A stretch of DNA of 64,000 bases from Thainema sp966674685. GTDB taxonomy: Bacteria; Cyanobacteriota; Cyanobacteriia; Phormidesmidales; Phormidesmidaceae. The translations under genes were made by a program, and so were the position numbers. Under the pieces are notes generated by a model. That model was not told the origin of the DNA and ran no database searches. It saw only the letters and a list, made by a program, of their open reading frames with translations. The number at the start of each line of letters is the position of its first letter. Position 1 is the stretch's first letter. Below are positions 52,509-61,274 of the stretch, piece after piece. The stretch is from NCBI GenBank assembly GCA_966674685.1, contig CBKWJC010000029.1, forward strand, positions 4,937-68,936, in the 5' to 3' direction.

Positions 52509-53102
52509 GCTAATTTTTGACAGGACGCTGAATGATTGAACGCGATGTGCGACTTTTGGGGCAAGCTGAGCAATTCCGCAGTCAAGGTCAGGGATTTGAA
52601 GCCCTTATCTAATCAGCTTTACAGAAGATTTGCTCATTCGTGCCCACCTATTTATCTGAAATCCGTGTATGGGAACCCTGTTTATGTTTTGTGAAATGCC
52701 TACTTGGCAGGCATTTCACAAAACATAAACAGTGAGATTTAATTGGATTTCATATTGTTCAAGGTGACAAACGAGGGATAATGCAGCGACCAGATTTGTA
52801 ACGAAGCATAAAGGAAATAAATTGCTAGACGTTTGAACGGGTGACTGGGGATCAACAGCCTCGGACGGACTTTCAGCTCTTCGAAGGCTCTGCTAAGCAC
52901 TGATTTTAGGTGATCCCATTGATGAGCGGTGCCTATGTGACTGCGATCGCAAATCTGAACATCCATCTCGCTGAGGTCGGAGAAAGAATTAAACTTCATT
53001 TCAACTTTTAAAGTTCTATCTGCTAGAACCCACCGAGCATGTTAAGTTCAGTATCGTTGCCAAACAGTTCAAACGTCATTCGATAGAGACTAGAGTTCTG
53101 TT
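52509..53102. other. Intergenic region with hairpin-family copy 2 and a doubtful minus-strand frame
   Basis: Holds the GTGTAT-flanked hairpin (52661-52732). The 86-codon minus-strand frame at 52739-52999 has no motif or good ribosome site. No other gene or RNA is seen. Confidence 0.4.
52661..52732 (+). repeat. Hairpin element of the GTGTATAGGAACCC family, copy 2
   Basis: The left flank ATCCGTGTATGGGAACCC (52661-52678) leads into a 24-bp-arm hairpin with CTGTTTATGTTTTGTGAAAT and its complement, enclosing a 7-base loop. It is related to copies at 9725 and 53451. Confidence 0.7.
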
Positions 53103-53312
53103 ATGCCTTTGTCTTCTAACCATTCCATTACCGATCTGTCTGCTGCGTCCCGTGAAGATTTCCGTGACTATGTCGCCCATCTTCAACTTCACATGGCGTT
53201 ACAAGCGCGTAATCTAGTTCCCGGACTTCACCAGTCTGCCGATAGCCGTCAAGCCCTTCTGCACCAAGCGCAAGCCGATGTGGAAAAGCTGGCTTCTCGT
53301 CAGGCTTGGTAA
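53103..53312 (+). CDS. Small helical protein, 69 residues, unknown function
   Basis: A soluble, helix-forming protein (REDFRDYVAHLQLHMALQAR, then QALLHQAQADVEKLA). It has no membrane segment or signal peptide. A terminator-like inverted repeat follows the stop (53341-53423), which supports a real transcription unit. I do not recognise the family, although small proteins like this are frequent in cyanobacteria. Confidence 0.6.
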   Translation: MPLSSNHSITDLSAASREDFRDYVAHLQLHMALQARNLVPGLHQSADSRQALLHQAQADVEKLASRQAW

Positions 53313-53340
53313 ATAACTTGTCACTAAAGCGTTATCACTA

Positions 53341-53423
53341 GGGAAAGAAGGTGTTAACCAAGTTTGCGATCGCAACCGTTCATTCGGTGCCGCAGCTTGC
53401 TTAGCACCTTTTTCTTATTTCCC
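53341..53423 (+). terminator. Inverted repeat after the 69-residue gene
   Basis: GGGAAAGAAGGTGTTAA pairs imperfectly with TTAGCACCTTTTTCTTATTTCCC across a loop that contains a HIP1 octamer. T-rich sequence in the second arm fits a terminator. Confidence 0.5.
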
Positions 53424-53450
53424 AAGTCATACATAGTTCGGTTACATCAA

Positions 53451-53521
53451 ATCGGTGTATAAGAATCCAATTGATTGTTGTGAAATGCTTGCAGAGCAAA
53501 CATTTCACGACAGTTAATCAT
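53451..53521 (+). repeat. Hairpin element of the GTGTATAGGAACCC family, copy 3
   Basis: The left flank ATCGGTGTATAAGAATCCA (53451-53469) leads to a hairpin with TTGTGAAATG...CATTTCACGACA arms. It ends 16 bp before the 3' end of the PlsY/PEP-synthase fusion gene (opposite strand). Confidence 0.6.
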
Positions 53522-53536
53522 ATTTTTCAACCGCAA

Positions 53537-56503
53537 CTAATTTTCTCCAGAAGTCGAACTATCCAAAATCTCCACCGTACCTTGCGAGCCATCCACTCGT
53601 ACCCACTGTCCAGACTTGAGATGATTCATGGCGTCCTGCACATTCATCACCGCTGGAATGCGATACTCGCGAGCGACAATTGCGCCATGCGATAGGCGTC
53701 CACCCACCTCAGCAATAAATCCAGCCGCCCGTGCCAGGAGCGGTGCCCAGCCTGCATCCGTGTGAGGCACCACCAAAATTGTTTCGGGATTCATTGTCGG
53801 CATGGCCTGAAACGACTTCAGCACCAGCACTTGCCCTTCCACTTGGCCGGGACTCGCGCCAATACCGCGCAGCGTGTTGCCCGTTACTGGACGAGATGCC
53901 ACAAATAGCGGCGGTTCGTTGCCATAGACCAAATTGGGTACTGTGGTCATTGCTTGATCGGCGGCAAACTGAGTTTTACGCACCTCAATTCGCTGCCGAA
54001 GCTGCTGCACTAGCACTTGAGTCGGATCTGCAACCAGTTGGCGCACCTCGTCCAGTTCCAAAAAGAAAACATCTCTTGCGTGGTCGAGCGTTTGAGTTTC
54101 GCACCAGTGACGACCCAGCGCCACCAGGGTGTAGCGCAGCTCGGCTAATATGCGGCTGTAGGTCTGTGTCACCTGCCCTTTCAAATCCAGCCGCTGCTGC
54201 ACATTGCGAATTTGCCAGTTTATTTGGTCTGGCTGTGCATGAGTTACCTCATCCTGCGGATCGAGGACGAACTGAGTAAACATCTCGCGCACGGCATGCT
54301 GATTTTCCTGCCAGCGGGGCACGGCGATATCGGTCGCCACTTCGCTGAGGTAGCCGTAGTCATTCAGAAAGCGATCAATCTGCTTCATAACTGCCTGACC
54401 ATCAGGAGATTCGGCCAGGGCTGCAAATACCGAGGAGCTATGCTCGCAGTCCGGCGCAATACGTAAAACTAACGAGCGGTTTTCATCTGCGATCGCACGT
54501 AAAGCTCGAATTGATTCCACCTCTGGCGATTGCTGGCGATTTAAGACCGCATCGGGCACTTTAAACACACCTTGCCGCACCGCTAGGCTGAGGGGAGCGA
54601 GAATGCTGTAGTAGGTGGCACTGCGGAGCAAATCCAGCAGCGTCTCCATTCGGGTCAACAGTTCCACTGGCGATTGGGTATCTAGCTCATCCCGGCTCAG
54701 TTCGGCCAGCTTGGGCAAAAATTTCTGCTGATTCTCCTGCTCAAAATCCTTTGGCAACCGCATTTCTCGGCGCAGTAGTCGCCAAAGTCCGGCTGAGTTT
54801 TTCAGGGTTGAACCGATTGGAGGACGACTAAATTTTGCCCCACGGGTGAGAAACTCCAAACTTTCGGCAGGCAGACCCATGCGGCGAAAGATCTGACCCA
54901 GCAGCGACGCATTGAAATAGGCATAGCTGTGGTGCAGCGTGGCCGTTTGCTCAAAATCGAGATCCTGCACCCGCTCCGCCAGAACCAGGGTAAACAAGTC
55001 ACCCCAGACGCCGCAGGTCAACGGACGGTTCACTGACCAAGTGAGCGGATGAATCGTACCGGGAATCACTTCAGCCGCAATTTTGCGCGTCCAGATTGGC
55101 AGCAGCGTTGTCACTGGACGGCTTTGCAGCACCCAGAGCTTCTGTCCATCAAACGTCCACTCCAAATCCTGGGGCACCCCGTGATAGCAGGCTTCCAGAT
55201 GGCGCACCAGAAAAGCAACCTGCTGAATTAGCCTCGGCGGCACGTCTCCTTCCCCCTCCATGTCAAAGCGGCTCTCTTCCGGCAGGAACCAGTCCGGCGA
55301 GCCAGACGCTGCTGCTGCGATCGCACTTACCTGATCAAACTCATCCTGCGTGATCCACACCCGATATAGCTCCGGGGTTTCTCGCCCCGAAACGACGCGT
55401 GACGCTCCACCCGGCAGCGCCTCAATCACCACTGCATCGCCCTGACAGGTAATCGGATCGCGGCTAAAGGCTACCCCGGAAAACGCTCCGTCAATCTGCC
55501 GCTGCACCAGCACCGCCATTTGCGCGTCGGGAATATTGTGCTCCTGCCGATATGCGATCGCAGATGGCGCGTTATAGGAATTCAAGCAGCGTGCGATCGC
55601 CTCTTGCAGCGCTTCCGGACTGGCAATATTGAGCATTGACTGATACTGTCCGGCTGCCGATGCCGTTTCGCTGTCTTCACCCACAGCCGAAGAGCGCACG
55701 ACCACGGGTTTAGCCCCGGATGGCTGAGCCGCTTCCGTCACCGCCGCCGGATCATCTCCGGCCTGGAGCACCCAGCCCATTGGCACCGGATAGCCCCACT
55801 GATAGAGTTGCGCCAAGGTTGCCGCTTTGTTGCCGACTTGATCGGCTTGCAGAGATTGCTGGAGCGATCGCGCCGAGCGATCGCCACGTAAAAATCGAAA
55901 CATACCTTTTGAACTGGTTGAAGCTTCTTGTTCAGATAAATCTAAATCATCTGGAATCCGTTGATAAATCCAGGCCATGAGTAAGCTCAGTGCCGCTGCG
56001 GCCACAATTCGCTCTTCATTCGTGGGATAGAGCAGCAGCGTTAGAATCGGTAACAAAATTAGAACGACGTATTTGCCTAGCTTCCGCTGACGCAGTAGGG
56101 TAAAGCTAATGCCGCTGAGAAACAGCGTCATGCCCGCAATCCGCCAATCATGCACCACATAGCCCCAGGTAACATTGGTTGTCCCCGCACCCTGCCCCGA
56201 CCAGTAGCGCCCAATCACCAGCGCCATCATGGCAATCAGTTCCCAGGTTGGATCAGCAGGAAAAAAATAGCGAGCCGCCAGCACCACGCCAATTCCCTTG
56301 AGCGCTTCAACTAAAACCGCCCAGATCCCGGCCCAGCGCCCACCGTGATAAAACGCGGCTGAAATGCCGATGTTTCCGGTGCCCATTTGGGCGAGATCCT
56401 TCCTCGCGAGCAGCCGAATGAACCAATAGGTAATCGGTATGCTGCCTACAAGCGGACATACAAATATGACGATGAATGCACCCCAAACCTGAGTCAGTGT
56501 CAT
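53537..56503 (-). CDS. PlsY-like membrane domain fused to a PEP-synthase/rifampicin-phosphotransferase-like enzyme
   Basis: 988 residues. Residues 1 to about 190 are a polytopic domain like the acyl-phosphate glycerol-3-phosphate acyltransferase PlsY (GSIPITYWFIRLL near 20, MGTGNIGISAAFYHGG near 41). The next PlsY motif, normally GHxFP...GGKGVAT, reads GRYWSGQGAGTTNVTWG. Residues about 215-500 are a PEP-synthase-type ATP-grasp domain (DQVGNKAATLAQL, VVVRSSAVGEDS, GQYQSMLN, QRQIDGAFSGVAFSRDP). A middle part of about 390 residues has no TIM-barrel motifs. The C-terminal swivelling domain has phospho-His H939 in GGRLSHGAIV. The overall plan resembles rifampicin phosphotransferases with a membrane anchor added. 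Confidence 0.85.
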   Translation of the reverse strand: MTLTQVWGAFIVIFVCPLVGSIPITYWFIRLLARKDLAQMGTGNIGISAAFYHGGRWAGIWAVLVEALKGIGVVLAARYFFPADPTWELIAMMALVIGRYWSGQGAGTTNVTWGYVVHDWRIAGMTLFLSGISFTLLRQRKLGKYVVLILLPILTLLLYPTNEERIVAAAALSLLMAWIYQRIPDDLDLSEQEASTSSKGMFRFLRGDRSARSLQQSLQADQVGNKAATLAQLYQWGYPVPMGWVLQAGDDPAAVTEAAQPSGAKPVVVRSSAVGEDSETASAAGQYQSMLNIASPEALQEAIARCLNSYNAPSAIAYRQEHNIPDAQMAVLVQRQIDGAFSGVAFSRDPITCQGDAVVIEALPGGASRVVSGRETPELYRVWITQDEFDQVSAIAAAASGSPDWFLPEESRFDMEGEGDVPPRLIQQVAFLVRHLEACYHGVPQDLEWTFDGQKLWVLQSRPVTTLLPIWTRKIAAEVIPGTIHPLTWSVNRPLTCGVWGDLFTLVLAERVQDLDFEQTATLHHSYAYFNASLLGQIFRRMGLPAESLEFLTRGAKFSRPPIGSTLKNSAGLWRLLRREMRLPKDFEQENQQKFLPKLAELSRDELDTQSPVELLTRMETLLDLLRSATYYSILAPLSLAVRQGVFKVPDAVLNRQQSPEVESIRALRAIADENRSLVLRIAPDCEHSSSVFAALAESPDGQAVMKQIDRFLNDYGYLSEVATDIAVPRWQENQHAVREMFTQFVLDPQDEVTHAQPDQINWQIRNVQQRLDLKGQVTQTYSRILAELRYTLVALGRHWCETQTLDHARDVFFLELDEVRQLVADPTQVLVQQLRQRIEVRKTQFAADQAMTTVPNLVYGNEPPLFVASRPVTGNTLRGIGASPGQVEGQVLVLKSFQAMPTMNPETILVVPHTDAGWAPLLARAAGFIAEVGGRLSHGAIVAREYRIPAVMNVQDAMNHLKSGQWVRVDGSQGTVEILDSSTSGEN

Positions 56504-56528
56504 GATTCGATCCTCACGTCTGCCTCCT

Positions 56529-56623
56529 CACATCTTGCACCAAAAACTAGAAGGATATTGGGTCGCCGCGCTATGGTAGCCAAATATCCTCTGCGGATTG
56601 CCAGTTTGCAAGGTACAAAATGT
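56529..56623. mobile_element. MITE-like element with CACATCTTGCACC end, copy 2
   Basis: CACATCTTGCACC at the left end, imperfect GGTACAAAATGT at the right end, 95 bp. The internal GGATATTGG...CCAAATATCC forms a hairpin. Related to 36000-36102. Confidence 0.45.
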
Positions 56624-56675
56624 CAGCCTCTTCAATCTAGCGCTGTCTTGTGTTGCAGCGCTACGCGCTGAGAAC

Positions 56676-56731
56676 CCGGAAGGTGGTTTTTGAGAAGCCG
56701 CATGGAGCGCGGCTCTCAGGAACTACCTTCC
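56676..56731. repeat. Imperfect hairpin, 20-bp arms
   Basis: CCGGAAGGTGGTTTTTGAGA pairs imperfectly with TCTCAGGAACTACCTTCC. It lies in the 435-bp gap between the fusion gene and hisG. The rest of that gap (56732-56938) shows no gene. Confidence 0.5.
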
Positions 56732-56938
56732 AGCCTGATTACGTAAGGATACATCAGTAGCTCTCCGGCCTGATTTGTTGCCGCTAAATGTTGCCGCTAA
56801 ATACAGTTGAATACAGCAGCCCGAATGCAGTAGCCATTTTCAGCACAACCGCAAATCCTTCCCCGATACCAGTACCGTTCGCACCATCAAGGGTTTATCG
56901 TTAACTAGGTGTCTATCCAATCAAATCCTCACAAACCT

Positions 56939-57583
56939 ATGTTGACCGTTGCCCTGCCCAAAGGTGCCTTACTTAAAGACAGCATTAATTTATTCAAGTC
57001 CGTTGGTCTTGACTTTAGCGGATTTCTAGATCCCTCTAATCGCCAACTGCAAATTACTGATGCCAGTGGCCAGGCAAAAGGGTTGTTAGTACGAACCCAT
57101 GATGTGCCTGTCTATGTTGAATATGGTCAGGCGCAGCTTGGGATTGCGGGCTATGATGTCCTACGCGAAAAGCAGCCAGCGGTGGCTCACTTGGTTGATT
57201 TGGGGTTTGGTCACTGTCGCTTATCCGTTGCGGTGAAGGCGACGAGTCCCTATCGCTCAGCGGTTGAATTGCCGACCCACTGCCGAGTGGCATCTAAGTT
57301 TGTCAACTGCGCCCGTGAGTATTTTGAAAGTATTGATCTGCCTGTGGAAATTGTGCCGCTCTATGGTTCTGTGGAGCTTGGCCCAATTACGGGGATGTCT
57401 GAGGCGATTGTTGACCTGGTTTCCAGCGGACGGACTCTACGTGAAAACAATCTGCTGGAGCTTGAGGTGCTGTATGAAAGCACGGCAAGGCTGATTGCTC
57501 ATCCGCTCAGCTATCGGCTAGATGAAGATGGTTTGAGTGAGATTATTCAGCAACTGCGAGAACAGGTTGCGGTGCCAGCATAG
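56939..57583 (+). CDS. hisG: ATP phosphoribosyltransferase, short form
   Basis: 214 residues, the short HisG class that needs HisZ as partner. Motifs: TVALPKGALLKDSINLF at the start, RTHDVPVYVEYGQAQLGIAGYD near 52, RVASKFVNCAREYF near 110, and the PRPP site ELGPITGMSEAIVDLVSSGRT near 139. It starts histidine synthesis from ATP and PRPP. The ATG at 56939 matches homologues; a GTG 30 bases upstream lacks a ribosome site. hisZ is not in the window. hisH lies 32 kb away. Confidence 0.93.
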   Translation: MLTVALPKGALLKDSINLFKSVGLDFSGFLDPSNRQLQITDASGQAKGLLVRTHDVPVYVEYGQAQLGIAGYDVLREKQPAVAHLVDLGFGHCRLSVAVKATSPYRSAVELPTHCRVASKFVNCAREYFESIDLPVEIVPLYGSVELGPITGMSEAIVDLVSSGRTLRENNLLELEVLYESTARLIAHPLSYRLDEDGLSEIIQQLREQVAVPA

Positions 57584-57664
57584 TTGAAACTGAAGGTATG
57601 GGTTGCGATCGCACTTTTATTGGCTGAGTGCAATTGAGTGCGATCGCAACTCTCACATTCCAAC

Positions 57665-57699
57665 AAAAAAGCGGCAAGTGCATGACTCACCGCTTTTTT
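57665..57699. terminator. Bidirectional terminator between hisG and carB
   Basis: AAAAAAGCGG and CCGCTTTTTT form a 10-bp stem with A-rich and T-rich outer arms, so it works in both directions between convergent genes. Confidence 0.85.
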
Positions 57700-57728
57700 A
57701 GTTGATTCCAGCCTGGGAAACGTACCTG

Positions 57729-60700
57729 CTACACCGTCATTTCAACTTCAGCCTTTGGCTTATCCGCTGCGTAGTCCTGAATAGCTCGCACATCCAGCGG
57801 AGCCGTTTGCAGAGCCCGAATCGCCGCTGCCGTCGCCTTGGCACCTGCAATCGTCGTGATAATCGGCACCTTGTAGGCCAGCGCTGTGCGGCGAATGATG
57901 CGATCGTCTTCCTGAGCAGTCGCGCCCAGCGGCGTATTCACAATTAACTGCACCTGACCGTTTTTAATCGCGTCCAGAACGTGTGGACGACCTTCATGCA
58001 CCTTAAGCGTCAGATCAACATTCAGCCCGTTCTCCTGCAAGACCTGCTTGGTGCCCGCCGTCGCAATCACGTCAAAGCCCAGGTCGATCAGATCCCGAAC
58101 GACGGGGACAACCGCCTGCTTCTCACGGTCATTCATGGAAACAAACACCGTCCCCTCCAGCGGTAGGCGCTGTCCTGCCGCCAGTGCTGCCTTGGCAAAC
58201 GCTTTGCCAAAATCGGTATCAATGCCCATCACCTCGCCCGTAGAGCGCATCTCTGGGCCAAGGATTGTGTCTGTACCCTGGAACTTCTCAAACGGTAGCA
58301 CCGCTTCCTTCACGGCGATGTGACGCGGAATAATTTCTTCGGTGAAGTTCATGCTAGCCAGGGTTTCACCTGCCATTGCCCGCACCGCGATCTTGGCAAG
58401 CGGCACACCGATTGCTTTGGAGATGAACGGGACTGTGCGAGAGGCACGCGGGTTGGCTTCTAGGATGTAAACCGTGTCGCCCTGCACCGCAAATTGAATG
58501 TTCATCAGGCCGATGACTTTCAGTTCACCTGCCAGTTGAATCGTCCAGGTGCGAATTTTCGCTAAAGCTGCATCGCTCAGCGAGGTGTAGGGAATCGAAC
58601 AGGCCGAGTCACCGGAGTGAATTCCGGCCTGCTCAATGTGCTCCATGATGCCGCCGATCACCACCTGTCCGGTTTGGTCAGCCACGGCGTCCACGTCTAC
58701 TTCAATCGCATTTTCCAGGAACTTGTCGATCAGAATCGGGTGATCCGGCTCTACCTGCACCGCATAGGTCATGTAGCGCTCTAGATCCTGATCCGAATAG
58801 ACAATTTCCATTGCCCGTCCGCCCAGGACGTAGCTGGGCCGCACAACAACCGGATAGCCAATTTTCTGAGCGACCTTGAGCGCCGACTCATAGCTGCGGG
58901 CAATGCCGTTGGGGGGCTGCTCAATATTCAGCTTCCGCAGGATTTGCTCAAAGCGCTCCCGGTCTTCAGCGGTGTCGATGGAGTCCGGCGAGGTGCCCCA
59001 GATGGGCGCATGGGCTTCTTCTAGAGGAACTGCCAGCTTCAGCGGCGTCTGACCACCAAACTGGATAATGATGCCCTCGGGCTGCTCGGCTTCAATGATA
59101 TTGAGCACATCCTCTTTGGTCAGCGGCTCGAAATATAAGCGATCGCTAGTGTCGTAGTCCGTGGAAACCGTCTCTGGGTTAGAGTTGACCATGATGGTTT
59201 CAAAGCCTTCTGCTTGGAGTGCGTAGGAGGCATGACAGCAGCAGTAGTCAAACTCGATGCCCTGGCCAATCCGGTTGGGGCCGCTGCCGAGGATCATCAC
59301 CTTGCGCTTGTCCGAGGGCAGGGTTTCGGTTTCTGCTTCGTAGGTGGAGTAGTAGTACGGCGTGTAGGCTTCAAATTCAGCGGCGCAGGTGTCTACTGTC
59401 TTATAAGCCGGGATGACGCCCAGACTCTTCCGATAGGCCCGCACCTCGTCTTCGGTGGTCTTGGTTGCATAGGCAATTTGGCGATCGCTAAAGCCCTGCT
59501 GCTTAATCGCGTACAGATCCTCTTTGGCGATCTCCTGGAGCTTCATCCGCTTCAGAACTTTCTCCGTTTTCAGCAAGTCCTCAAGCTTATCGAGGAACCA
59601 GGGATCGATCCCGGTCAGTTCGTAAATATCCTCAACCGACATGCCCATCAGCATGGCGTGGCGCAGGGTCAGCAGACGGTCTGGGTTGGGCGTCCGCAAA
59701 TTGGCGCGAATTTGGGTCAGGCTGGGTAGTTTCTCATCGCGATCGCAGCCCCAACCGAAGCGACCCGTCTCCAGCGATCGCATCGCCTTCTGAAACGATT
59801 CTTGGAAGGTGCGGCCAATCGCCATTGCTTCACCAACCGACTTCATCTGGGTGGTGAGAACGGGTTGGGAACCGGGAAATTTCTCAAAGGCAAAGCGGGG
59901 AATCTTGGTGACAACGTAGTCAATCGTCGGTTCAAAACTGGCTGGGGTCTTCTTGGTGATGTCGTTGGAGATCTCATCCAGGGTGTAACCGACGGCCAGC
60001 TTAGCGGCAAATTTTGCGATCGGGAATCCGGTCGCCTTGGAGGCCAGGGCAGAGCTGCGGGAGACGCGGGGGTTCATTTCGATCACCACCACGTCGCCAT
60101 CGATGGGATTAACGGCGTACTGAATGTTGGAACCGCCTGTCTCAACCCCAATTTCGCGAATGATCTGAATCGAGTAGTCACGCAACCGCTGATACTCTTT
60201 GTCGGTCAATGTCTGGGCTGGGGCAACGGTGACGGAGTCGCCCGTATGGATGCCCATTGGGTCAACGTTTTCAATCGAGCAGATAATCACCACGTTATCG
60301 GCCAGATCGCGCATCACCTCTAGCTCATACTCCTTCCAGCCCAAGAGCGACTGCTCAATCAAAATCTGGGAGACGGGACTGGCATCCAAGCCTGACTGCG
60401 CGATTTCCTCAAACTCCTCCTGATTGTAGGCAATGCCGCCGCCGGAACCGCCCAGCGTAAACGCAGGCCGGATAATCAGCGGATAGGAGCCGATGCGAGC
60501 CGCGATGTCTTTCGCCTCGTCCATAGTCTCGGCCAGACCCGACGGGCAAACTTTAACGCCAATCCGCTCCATGGCCTCTTTGAACAGCTTGCGGTCTTCT
60601 GCCATCTCAATTGCGGGCAGCTTCGCGCCGATCAGCTCTACGTTGTACTGATCCAGCACGCCCGATTTGGCCAAGCTGACGGCAACATTGAGCGCTGTCT

Positions 60701-60977
60701 GGCCGCCCATCGTCGGCAGCAGGGCATCAGGCCGCTCTTTCTCAATGACTTTGGCGACCAGCTCGGGCGTCAATGGCTCAATATACGTGCGGTCAGCCGT
60801 TTCTGGATCGGTCATAATGGTGGCCGGGTTGGAGTTGACCAACACTACCTCATATCCCTCCTCTCGAAGGGCTTTGCACGCTTGAGTGCCGGAATAGTCA
60901 AACTCACAGGCTTGCCCAATCACAATTGGGCCAGAACCAATGAGCAGAATCTTTTTAATATCGTCGCGACGAGGCAT
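57729..60977 (-). CDS. carB: Carbamoyl phosphate synthase, large subunit
   Basis: 1082 residues with the duplicated synthetase halves: LLIGSGPIVIGQACEFDYSG (residue 10) and MILGSGPNRIGQGIEFDYCC (about 570). The ATP-grasp segments PLIIRPAFTLGGSGGGIAYN and PVVVRPSYVLGGRAMEIVYS carry the nucleotide sites. A C-terminal MGS-like allosteric domain (about 940-1075, FVSMNDREKQAVVPVVRDL) senses UMP or ornithine in the family. It makes carbamoyl phosphate from bicarbonate, ATP and ammonia from CarA. It is unlinked to carA here. Confidence 0.96.
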   Translation of the reverse strand: MPRRDDIKKILLIGSGPIVIGQACEFDYSGTQACKALREEGYEVVLVNSNPATIMTDPETADRTYIEPLTPELVAKVIEKERPDALLPTMGGQTALNVAVSLAKSGVLDQYNVELIGAKLPAIEMAEDRKLFKEAMERIGVKVCPSGLAETMDEAKDIAARIGSYPLIIRPAFTLGGSGGGIAYNQEEFEEIAQSGLDASPVSQILIEQSLLGWKEYELEVMRDLADNVVIICSIENVDPMGIHTGDSVTVAPAQTLTDKEYQRLRDYSIQIIREIGVETGGSNIQYAVNPIDGDVVVIEMNPRVSRSSALASKATGFPIAKFAAKLAVGYTLDEISNDITKKTPASFEPTIDYVVTKIPRFAFEKFPGSQPVLTTQMKSVGEAMAIGRTFQESFQKAMRSLETGRFGWGCDRDEKLPSLTQIRANLRTPNPDRLLTLRHAMLMGMSVEDIYELTGIDPWFLDKLEDLLKTEKVLKRMKLQEIAKEDLYAIKQQGFSDRQIAYATKTTEDEVRAYRKSLGVIPAYKTVDTCAAEFEAYTPYYYSTYEAETETLPSDKRKVMILGSGPNRIGQGIEFDYCCCHASYALQAEGFETIMVNSNPETVSTDYDTSDRLYFEPLTKEDVLNIIEAEQPEGIIIQFGGQTPLKLAVPLEEAHAPIWGTSPDSIDTAEDRERFEQILRKLNIEQPPNGIARSYESALKVAQKIGYPVVVRPSYVLGGRAMEIVYSDQDLERYMTYAVQVEPDHPILIDKFLENAIEVDVDAVADQTGQVVIGGIMEHIEQAGIHSGDSACSIPYTSLSDAALAKIRTWTIQLAGELKVIGLMNIQFAVQGDTVYILEANPRASRTVPFISKAIGVPLAKIAVRAMAGETLASMNFTEEIIPRHIAVKEAVLPFEKFQGTDTILGPEMRSTGEVMGIDTDFGKAFAKAALAAGQRLPLEGTVFVSMNDREKQAVVPVVRDLIDLGFDVIATAGTKQVLQENGLNVDLTLKVHEGRPHVLDAIKNGQVQLIVNTPLGATAQEDDRIIRRTALAYKVPIITTIAGAKATAAAIRALQTAPLDVRAIQDYAADKPKAEVEMTV

Positions 60978-61199
60978 AGACCTACCAGTTCAGTCACTTA
61001 AAATCCCAACTATTTTAGTGGGTATCGTTCAGAACAATGCGATCGCATATACAGGTTTACTGACATGCTCGCCTAAGATATATGGCCAGAATGCCCATTT
61101 TATAAGGAATTCAGCTACTTTTTTCAACGCTTCACAATCAGAAATGACTCTCAACAAGTCCAGTTGACATTAAGAACCGAGTCCGATATCGTCGAGAAC

Positions 61200-61245
61200 G
61201 TGAATCTAATTAAGAATTACTTTCATTAAGAATTGATTCAAGCAG
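61200..61245 (+). promoter_or_regulatory. AT-rich candidate iron-control site upstream of futA
   Basis: ATTAAGAATT occurs twice in a short span (near 61211 and 61227) in an AT-rich stretch about 40 bp before the futA start. Its base mix resembles a Fur box, but no clear 19-bp consensus is seen. The assignment rests mostly on the gene's role. Confidence 0.3.
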
Positions 61246-61274
61246 CGTAAGCAGTAAGGAGAGAAGTTTCGCTC

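Noticed and set aside
52739..52999. Minus-strand frame of 86 codons
   Set aside because: It starts near a weak context, ends next to a hairpin element and shows no family trait; too little evidence for a gene.
57729..60977. Many long frames on the strand opposite carB, such as 59214-59729
   Set aside because: They are antisense shadows of a strongly conserved gene.
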